Assembly (NCBI GenBank): GCA_018780805.1
Contig: JADMJD010000088.1
Coordinates: 1-53,241 of the forward strand
DNA length: 53,241 bases
From: Rubrivivax sp.
GTDB lineage: Bacteria > Pseudomonadota > Gammaproteobacteria > Burkholderiales > Burkholderiaceae_C
Reading direction: 5' to 3'
Shown: positions 45,129 to 53,241 of the stretch, piece by piece
How positions within the stretch are numbered: position 1 is the first letter of the stretch
Layout of the letters: each line of letters starts with the position of its first letter
The notes under the pieces: model-generated
Told to the model about the DNA's origin: nothing
The model's input: only the letters and a program-made list of their open reading frames with translations
Database searches by the model: none
Position numbers and translations under genes: made by a program

Positions 45129-47473
45129 GCGAGGCAGAGGCCCTCACCTGGCACAAGTCGGCCTGCAACCTCTGCTACATCAACTGCGGGGTCGAACTCG
45201 GCGTCAGCGGCGACGGTGCTGCGCAGCGCATCGTCAAGGTGCGTGGTGACGCACACAACCCGCGCTCCCAGGGTTACCTGTGCAACAAAGCCCAGGCCAT
45301 CCCGAGCTACGTGCACCACCAGGACCGCCTGAGCACGCCGCTGCGCCGGCGTGCCGACGGCAGCCACGAGGCCATCGATTGGGACACCGCGGTCCGCGAG
45401 ATCGCCGAACGCCTGGGCGCGGTGGTGGCCGCACACGGCGGCAAGACGGTGGCGGCGTTCGGCGGCGGCGGCCAGGGCAACCATGCCGGCGGCAGCTATG
45501 CCTTCGGCTTCCTGCGGGCGCTGGGTTCGCGCACGGTGTTCAACGCGCTGTCTCAGGAGAAGACTGGCGACTTCTGGCTCAACGGCCACCTGTTCGGCTC
45601 GCAGATGTGCCACACCGCCGAGGACATCCACCACTGCGACCTGCTGCTGGTGCTGGGCGCAAACCCGCGGCTGGCCCACGGCTTCACCAACGCACGCGAC
45701 CAGCTCAACGGCCTGCGCAAGGACCCGCAGCGCAAGCTGATCGTGGTCGACCCGCGGCGCACCGAGACGGCCGAGATGGCCGACCTGCACATCGCCCTGC
45801 GGCCCGGCACCGACGCCTTCCTGCTGGGCGCGCTGCTGGCCGAGCTCATGCGTCGTAACGCCTTCGACGAGGCCTTCCTGGCCGCGCACGCGGTAGGCGT
45901 GGATGAGGTGAAGGCCGCACTGGCCGCGGTACCGGTGCCGCAGTGGCTGGCGGCAGCGGATGTCGGCACCGACGCCTTCGCGCAGCTGGTGCAGATGGTG
46001 ATGGCCGCCAAGGCCATGGTGGTGCGGGTGGAACTGGGCATCCAGCAAGGGCTGAACTCGACGCTGAACTCCTACCTGGAAAAGCTTCTGTACCTGATGA
46101 CCGGCCACTTCAGCCGCCCGGGCACGCACGGCCTGCACAGCTGGCTGGCGCCGCTGTGGGGCAACACACCGGGCGCGCGCCACTTTGCCACCCAGGCCGA
46201 GGTGATCTGCGGCCTGCTGTCGCCCAACGTCTTCCCCGATGCGGTGCTCAGCGACCACCCCGACCGCCTGCGTGTGTTGTGGGTGGACAGCGCCAACCCG
46301 GTGAACACCGCTGCCGACACCGCCCGCGTGCTGCAGGCGATGGATGCGCTGGACCTGATGGTGGTGGTCGACGTGGCGTACACCGAGACCGCGGCCCAGG
46401 CCGACTACGTGCTGCCGGCGTCGTCCACGTACGAGAAGTGCGAGTTCACGCTCTTCAACTTCGAGCTGCCGACCAACTACTTCCATGTACGCGCGCCGGT
46501 GCTGCCGCCGCTGGCGGGCACGTTGCCCGAGCCCGAGATCTACGGCCGGCTGGCGCGCGCGATGGGCCTGATGCCCGATGACGCGGTGCTGGCCGCGCTG
46601 CGTGTGGCGGCCAGGGACCCTGTCCGCTTCGGCGCAGCGTTCGCCGAGACGGCCGCAGCCGACAAGAACGTCGGCAAGCTGGCCGGCCAGGTGCTGTACG
46701 AGACCTTGGGGCCCACCCTGCCGGACAGCACCGCGGCGGCCGCACCACTGTGGCAGGCTTGTCACCGCCTCGCGCGGCTGCGGCCGCAGGCCGTGCGTCA
46801 GGCACTGCTGACGGACGCCAGCAGCGCCGCGGTCGATGCCGTGCCGGAGGATGGCGCAGCCCTGGGCGAGCGGCTGTTCCGCACCGTCGTCGGCGCCCGG
46901 TCCGGCGCGGCCTTCTCGGTGCACACCTCGTCGTGGGACTTCATCGAGCATGCCGACGGCAAGCTGCATCTGGCCGTGCCGCAGATGCTCGACTGGCTGC
47001 GCACGCTCGACCCGACGATGGCCGGCCCGGACCCGGCTTGGCCGTTCGTGCTGTCGGCCGGCCAGCGGCGGCTGAACAACGCCAACCAGATCCTGCGCGA
47101 CCCGGGCACCCGCACCAGCGATCCGGACGGCGCCCTGTACATCCACCCCGACGATCTGGCCGCGCTGGGCGTGGCCGACCGCGGCGCGGTGGTGGTGGAG
47201 ACGGCACGCGCCCGCATGGTGGTGCGCACGAAGGCCACCGACTCGATGCGCCGCGGCCATGTCGCCCTGCCCCACGGCTACGGCCAGCGGCACCCGGTGG
47301 CCGACGGCACGCGTCAGGTCGTCGGCCCACCGATCAACTGGCTGACCGACGGCGCTGCACGCGACCCCGTGGCCGACACACCGCACCACAAGCATGTGCC
47401 CGTGCGCCTGCACGCGGCGCCGGACGACGCGGTGCTGAACTCGGTGGTGGCGGCGCCTGCAGCCGCCCAATGA
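45125..47473 (+). CDS. Molybdopterin oxidoreductase with N-terminal [4Fe-4S] motif
   Basis: 782-residue cytoplasmic-type enzyme of the DMSO-reductase superfamily (no Tat signal). The cluster motif at the N-terminus is CNLCYINC with a later Cys in QGYLCNKAQ. The bis-MGD domains show FGGGGQGNHAGGSYAFGFLRALGS, LLLVLGANPRLAHGF, LIVVDPRRTETAEMADLHIALRPGTDAFLLGAL and LWVDSANPVNTAADT. The C-terminal domain has LYIHPDDLAALGVADRGAVVVETAR. In the region that normally gives the metal ligand (SQEKTGDFWLNGHLFGSQMCHTAED) I see no clear Cys, Sec or Ser motif of a known type. The substrate is unknown; it is coupled to the isomerase-like gene. Confidence 0.88.
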   Translation: MSEAEALTWHKSACNLCYINCGVELGVSGDGAAQRIVKVRGDAHNPRSQGYLCNKAQAIPSYVHHQDRLSTPLRRRADGSHEAIDWDTAVREIAERLGAVVAAHGGKTVAAFGGGGQGNHAGGSYAFGFLRALGSRTVFNALSQEKTGDFWLNGHLFGSQMCHTAEDIHHCDLLLVLGANPRLAHGFTNARDQLNGLRKDPQRKLIVVDPRRTETAEMADLHIALRPGTDAFLLGALLAELMRRNAFDEAFLAAHAVGVDEVKAALAAVPVPQWLAAADVGTDAFAQLVQMVMAAKAMVVRVELGIQQGLNSTLNSYLEKLLYLMTGHFSRPGTHGLHSWLAPLWGNTPGARHFATQAEVICGLLSPNVFPDAVLSDHPDRLRVLWVDSANPVNTAADTARVLQAMDALDLMVVVDVAYTETAAQADYVLPASSTYEKCEFTLFNFELPTNYFHVRAPVLPPLAGTLPEPEIYGRLARAMGLMPDDAVLAALRVAARDPVRFGAAFAETAAADKNVGKLAGQVLYETLGPTLPDSTAAAAPLWQACHRLARLRPQAVRQALLTDASSAAVDAVPEDGAALGERLFRTVVGARSGAAFSVHTSSWDFIEHADGKLHLAVPQMLDWLRTLDPTMAGPDPAWPFVLSAGQRRLNNANQILRDPGTRTSDPDGALYIHPDDLAALGVADRGAVVVETARARMVVRTKATDSMRRGHVALPHGYGQRHPVADGTRQVVGPPINWLTDGAARDPVADTPHHKHVPVRLHAAPDDAVLNSVVAAPAAAQ

Positions 47474-47483
47474 CCTTCACGAG

Positions 47484-47501
47484 CCCAGGCACCGGCCTGG
47501 G
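47484..47501 (+). terminator. Seven-pair hairpin after the molybdopterin oxidoreductase
   Basis: CCCAGGC, ACCG, GCCTGGG begins 10 bases after the stop. There is no U tract, so termination there is only suggested by position and stability. Confidence 0.45.
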
Positions 47502-47727
47502 CCACACCCGACACCGGCCGCGTGACGACGGACATCGACGGAACGGGCACAGCGGGCAGCGAGACCAGACGTCCGATCCGATCACAAGCAGGGCCCGTGG
47601 AAACCGGGAAGCGCGCCACACAGCCCCCGGCCCAGACCTGCCGGCCCGATGCCATGGCACGGATTGGGGCTTAGCATGCAAGGCCACGGCGCCGAGCCTT
47701 GGATGAGTCACCAGCGCAACCTGGCAG

Positions 47728-47742
47728 GTTCACGATCTGAAC
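47728..47742 (+). promoter_or_regulatory. Perfect inverted repeat GTTCA-N5-TGAAC before the Bug receptor
   Basis: GTTCACGATCTGAAC lies 16 bases upstream of the Bug-receptor ATG. Its 5-5-5 symmetry resembles a dimer operator. No regulator gene is adjacent in the same orientation. Confidence 0.4.
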
Positions 47743-47757
47743 ATCAAACGAGTCCCC

Positions 47758-48745
47758 ATGCCAGCGCCATGCTCTGGCGCGACGTCCCGATCGCGCCGGC
47801 AGTTGCTTCGGCAGTTGCTTGCCGGCATGCCGGGCCTTGCGGCGGGCCAGGCGCGTGCGCAAGGCCGCGCCGCACGCCTGGTGGTCGGCTTCGGGCCAGG
47901 CGGCACCTCCGACCTTGCCGCACGTGCGATCAGCGGCTCGTTGCGCGAGGCCATGGGCGGCGAAGTCATCGTCGAGAACCGGACGGGCGCCGGTGGCCGA
48001 TTGGCCATCGAACACGTTCGCGCCACTGCGGCGGACGGCAGCGTCGCGCTGTTGGTGCCCGACGCCATGATGTACCTGTATCCCCATGTCTATCGCCAGT
48101 TGCGGTATGACCCCGAGCGCGACTTCGTGCCTGTGGCCCGTGTGGCCAACCTGGCCATCGGCCTGTATGTCGGGCCGATGGTGCCGGCCTCGGTGCTCAC
48201 GGTCGCCGACTTCGTGCAGTGGGTGCGGGCAGATGCGCGGCGGGCCGTCTTCGGAACTTCGGCGGCGGGTGCAACACCGCACTTTGTGGGCGAGATGTTT
48301 GCCCGCGCAGCGGGTTTGAGCATGACACCCGTGCACTACCGCGGCGGGGCGCCAGGTATCCAGGACTTGGCAGGCGGACAACTGCCGGCCATGTTCGGTG
48401 CCGTGCCCGACGGTTCGGTGATGCAGAGTGCCGGCCGTGTGCGCGCATTGGCGACAACCGGGCCTCGTCGCAGTGCGGCGACGCCCGACGTGCCCACGTT
48501 TGCCGAGCAGAACTTCGGCGACCTCGTGGTCGAGGATGGATTGGGTGTCTATCTGCCGGCCGGTGCCGCAACGTCGACCGTGGAGCGGATGGCCCTCGCG
48601 CTGCTTCGCTCGCTGGACAGCACCGAGGCGCGCCGGGTGTTCGAGACGATCGGTCTCGACAGGGGCTACGAAGGCCCCGAGGTGTTTGCTCAGCGGCTGC
48701 GAAGAGAGCGCACAAGGTGGGCCGGCATCATCCGGTCCACCGGCT

Positions 48746-48768
<23 letters not shown>
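47758..48768 (+). CDS. Bug/TctC-family extracytoplasmic substrate receptor
   Basis: 336-residue periplasmic binding protein. The N-terminus has [26 protein letters not shown], a twin-arginine-like leader. The mature domain shows the family signatures [77 protein letters not shown] and [24 protein letters not shown]. Burkholderiales carry many such receptors for small carboxylates and aromatics, most of them orphans. No TctA/TctB genes are near. Its last 23 bases overlap the end of the convergent hybrid kinase. Confidence 0.92.
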
Positions 48769-51214
<2,446 letters not shown>

Positions 51215-51288
51215 CGGACGATTGTGCCCCAGCACGCCGGAGCACCAGACGTCGTCGATCCTCGAAGCCGAGCACGAAAGAGCACTGA

Positions 51289-51387
51289 GTGCCGCCGCTG
51301 GCGCCGGCACTGGCCAATGCCATCTTCCAGGCCACCGGACAACGCCTTTGCGAACTGCCGCTGCGCGGGCACATCGGCTTTGCGTGA
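51289..51387 (+). pseudogene. C-terminal tail of a lost isoquinoline 1-oxidoreductase/xanthine-dehydrogenase-like large subunit
   Basis: The 32-codon frame reads [20 protein letters not shown] followed by [12 protein letters not shown] and then a stop. This matches the very end of molybdenum-hydroxylase beta subunits of the IorB type, which typically close VPPxAPAxANAVFxATGxRLRxLPL. A TGA stands directly in front of it in frame, and no upstream part is recognisable. It is a leftover 3' end, not a gene. Confidence 0.6.
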
Positions 51388-51599
51388 CTGCCGGCTTGGG
51401 GCAGGCAGGGTTGCAGGATCTTGGCCTGTTCACGCCGTCGGCTGAACCGCTCCCAACAGCCGATGCAAGATGTTCTCCCCTGCCAGCACAGCACATGTCG
51501 ACGAGATCGCGGGATGGGCCGACTGGCGCATGTCACGTTGCAACTGACGCACTTCAATGACGGCCGTGCGCAGATGAGGGGGAGCGCAGCGTCCATCGC
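51388..51599. other. Gene-free stretch between relic tail and LysR gene
   Basis: With the preceding relic, this makes a 385-base gap between the hybrid kinase and the LysR gene. A minus-strand frame from about 51595 to the TGA at 51430-51432 reads like protein ([20 protein letters not shown] and onwards) but has lower third-position GC than its neighbours, no start codon and no recognised family. GGGGGAGCGCAGCGT at 51578-51592 repeats part of the palindrome flank at 30791-30810. Confidence 0.4.
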
Positions 51600-52523
51600 T
51601 CAGCCGCCCGCCTGGCTGGCCGCGGCCCAGAACTTCTCGGCCACTGCGCTCAATGCCGCTCGGGGGCGGACCAGGCGCACGCTCAGCGCAATGGTCCAGT
51701 GCGCGCCGCCAGCGGCCACCAGCCGGCCCGCTGCCAGGTCCTCCCGGACCAGGCTGGCGGGCAGGAAGGCCAGGCCCCGGCCTTCGAGTGCCAGGCTGCG
51801 CAGCACGGTGGCCAGGTGGGCGGTGAACACCACTTCACGGCCGGGCACCTCCAGCGCCGCACCGTGCAGCGAACGCAGCACACGGCCCAGGCCTGATTCG
51901 GCGCTGTAGGCGAGCATCGGCAGCGCCGGCTTGGCGCCCCGGCGCGGTGCGGCGTCCAGCTCGAAGCGCGGCCGACCCTGCGCATCGGGCACACACACGG
52001 GCAGCAACTCGTCGCCGCCCACCTGGCACGAGACGAAACTGGCGGGGTCCAGGCCCGACGGTGCATGTTCATGCCCATGGCACAGCAGGAACTGCACGCG
52101 GCCATGCTGCAGCTGCGCCTCGCAGTGCGCCGCCACGTCGCTGACGAGCTGGATCGGCCCGACCGGGGTGCGGGCCTCCAGGCTGCGCAGCCAGGCCGGC
52201 AGGAAATTCAGCGACAGCGCATGCGTGGCGGCAAAACGCAGCGTGGACGCGCTGCCATCGGCCACGGCGCGCGCCTCGTCGGGCAGCCTCTCCACACGCC
52301 GCAACAAATGCTCGGCGGTGCCGCGCAGCCACTCGCCGGCTTCGGTCAGCGTAACCGGGTGACCGCTGCGGTCGAACAGTGGCGTGCCCAGCCATTCCTC
52401 CAGTGCCTTGATGCGGCGGCCGAAGGCGGGCTGCGTCATGTGGCGCTGCTCGGCCGCACGCGAGAAGTTGCCACTTTCGGCCAGCGCCTGAAAGTCCTCC
52501 AGCCAGGAGAGGTTCATCGTCAT
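51600..52523 (-). CDS. LysR-family transcriptional regulator
   Basis: 307-residue regulator. The N-terminal winged HTH is NLSWLEDFQALAESGNFSRAAEQRHMTQPAFGRRIKALEEWLGTPLFDRS, a canonical LysR domain (with QPAFGRRI where QPALSRRI is usual). Residues 90-300 form the co-inducer-binding domain. MTMNLSW from ATG 52523 or MNLSW from 52517 are the best starts; the frame upstream lies in the divergent promoter. It faces the DapA-family gene across 104 bases and is probably its activator, responding to the aldolase substrate or product. Confidence 0.92.
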   Translation of the reverse strand: MTMNLSWLEDFQALAESGNFSRAAEQRHMTQPAFGRRIKALEEWLGTPLFDRSGHPVTLTEAGEWLRGTAEHLLRRVERLPDEARAVADGSASTLRFAATHALSLNFLPAWLRSLEARTPVGPIQLVSDVAAHCEAQLQHGRVQFLLCHGHEHAPSGLDPASFVSCQVGGDELLPVCVPDAQGRPRFELDAAPRRGAKPALPMLAYSAESGLGRVLRSLHGAALEVPGREVVFTAHLATVLRSLALEGRGLAFLPASLVREDLAAGRLVAAGGAHWTIALSVRLVRPRAALSAVAEKFWAAASQAGG

Positions 52524-52585
52524 GGGCAGTGCCTTGGGAGCATCAAGTGGGGCGAAACAGGCATTGGCAAACAGCACGGGCCCAG

Positions 52586-52598
52586 CTGCACACTGCAG
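52586..52598. promoter_or_regulatory. Palindrome CTGCA-CAC-TGCAG in the LysR/DapA intergenic region
   Basis: A perfect 13-base inverted repeat lies midway between the divergent genes, 30 bases from the DapA-family ATG. It contains T-N9-A rather than the usual T-N11-A of LysR boxes. It is a plausible LysR binding site by position. Confidence 0.45.
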
Positions 52599-52627
52599 TC
52601 CGTTGACCCGCTTCAGGAGACATTGTC

Positions 52628-53241
52628 ATGCCGACCATCAGCAACTACCGCGGCATCATCCCCGCCATCGCGTGCCCGTTCACGCCCGACCACCGCATCG
52701 ACGAACCGGCGCTGCGCCGCCTGGCGTCCTGGCTGGCCGACCAGCGGGGTGTGGTGGCGGTGATGACCAACGGCCACACCGGCGAGGTGTTCTCGCTGCA
52801 GCCGCACGAACGCGCCCAGGTGACGCAGATCGTGGCCAGCGAGCTGCGTGGCAAGCTGCCGGTGATCAGCTCCATCGTCTGCGAAGGCATTGGCGACGCC
52901 AAGGTGCACGCGCGCATGGCCAAGGAGGCCGGCGCCGCCGGCCTGGACGTGATGCCACCGCACCACTGGCTGCGTTTCGGCTACCGGCCCGACCATGTGC
53001 GCCACTACTTTGATGCGATTGCGGAGTCGGGGCTCGACCTCATCGCCCACGTCTACCCGGCCTGGACACGCGCGTCCTACTCGACCGCCGTGATGGCCGA
53101 TCTGGCGCGCCATCCGGCGGTGCAGGCCTTCAAGGTGGGCCAGCGCGACATGAACAAATACGCCGCCGACATCGCCGCCGTGCGTGCGGCCGACCCGTCC
53201 AAGGCCATCCTCACCTGCCACGACGAGTACCTGCTGGCGTC
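52628..53241 (+). CDS. Dihydrodipicolinate-synthase-family aldolase (cut by right edge)
   Basis: 204 codons of a class I Schiff-base aldolase/lyase are present. The TIM-barrel signature includes GIIPAIACPFTPDHRIDE, VMTNGHTGEVFSL (the GxxGE substrate-carboxylate loop), the catalytic Tyr in IAHVYPAWTRASY and the Schiff-base Lys in VQAFKVGQRDMNKY. The sequence departs from lysine-pathway DapA at the loop (NGHTGE for GTTGE) and sits beside a LysR gene, so a catabolic aldolase or dehydratase for a keto-acid is more likely than diaminopimelate synthesis. AGGAG lies eight bases before ATG 52628. The gene continues past the window. Confidence 0.9.
   Translation, partial: MPTISNYRGIIPAIACPFTPDHRIDEPALRRLASWLADQRGVVAVMTNGHTGEVFSLQPHERAQVTQIVASELRGKLPVISSIVCEGIGDAKVHARMAKEAGAAGLDVMPPHHWLRFGYRPDHVRHYFDAIAESGLDLIAHVYPAWTRASYSTAVMADLARHPAVQAFKVGQRDMNKYAADIAAVRAADPSKAILTCHDEYLLA

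Noticed and set aside
52603..52608. TTGACC as a -35 hexamer for the DapA-family gene
   Set aside because: It lies only 20 bases before the ATG and overlaps the ribosome-site region, leaving no room for a -10 and a leader.

Overview
The window reads as a chromosomal segment of a high-GC betaproteobacterium of the order Burkholderiales, probably a Rubrivivax/Leptothrix/Roseateles-like relative. This rests on gene order (exbB-exbD-lpxK-trm112-kdsB-adk next to xseA-sodB and a cbb3 oxidase cluster), strongly G/C-ending codons, a Bug-type binding receptor, and protein sequences recognised from memory. No database search was possible. I saw no tRNA, rRNA, CRISPR array or intact insertion sequence.

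Left third (1-16.7 kb) is mostly core genome. On the minus strand lie the cbb3 oxidase genes ccoI-ccoS-ccoN (ccoN runs off the left edge), with a perfect FNR/Anr-type box inside ccoS that probably drives ccoN. A DUF192 protein, sodB, xseA, then the plus-strand envelope operon exbB-exbD-lpxK-trm112-kdsB and adk follow. Next are an acyl-CoA-type SDR, a secreted S9 peptidase, a methyltransferase and a TonB-dependent receptor ended by a UUCG-loop terminator.

Middle (16.7-34.6 kb): a tightly overlapping minus-strand operon tadA-ldcA-binding protein-two permeases-fused ATPase, which looks like import and trimming of murein or other oligopeptides. A signalling block follows: a Cache/HAMP-like hybrid kinase, a glycine-rich lipoprotein, a 7TM-type hybrid kinase with an attenuator-like double hairpin in front of it, a convergent LuxR-type response regulator, and a large winged-helix/ATPase regulator.

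Right third (34.7-53.2 kb) is accessory. Two TetR regulators of the same subfamily each sit on a divergent promoter region, and those two regions share ungapped sequence (about 23 of 34 bases). The first region faces a catabolic or detoxification cluster: two alpha/beta hydrolases, an SCP2-like protein, a quinone-oxidoreductase-type dehydrogenase, an SDR and an old-yellow-enzyme gene. The second TetR is followed by a MATE efflux pump and faces an SDR lacking the catalytic Tyr, an HCCA-isomerase/DsbA-like protein and a molybdopterin oxidoreductase. This island is decaying: an internally deleted dehydrogenase relic, an OYE gene with one in-frame TAA, and a shredded third hydrolase are all visible. 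The window ends with a Bug receptor, a PAS/double-receiver/HPt hybrid kinase, the tail of a lost isoquinoline-oxidoreductase-like gene, and a divergent LysR regulator/DapA-family pair cut by the right edge.
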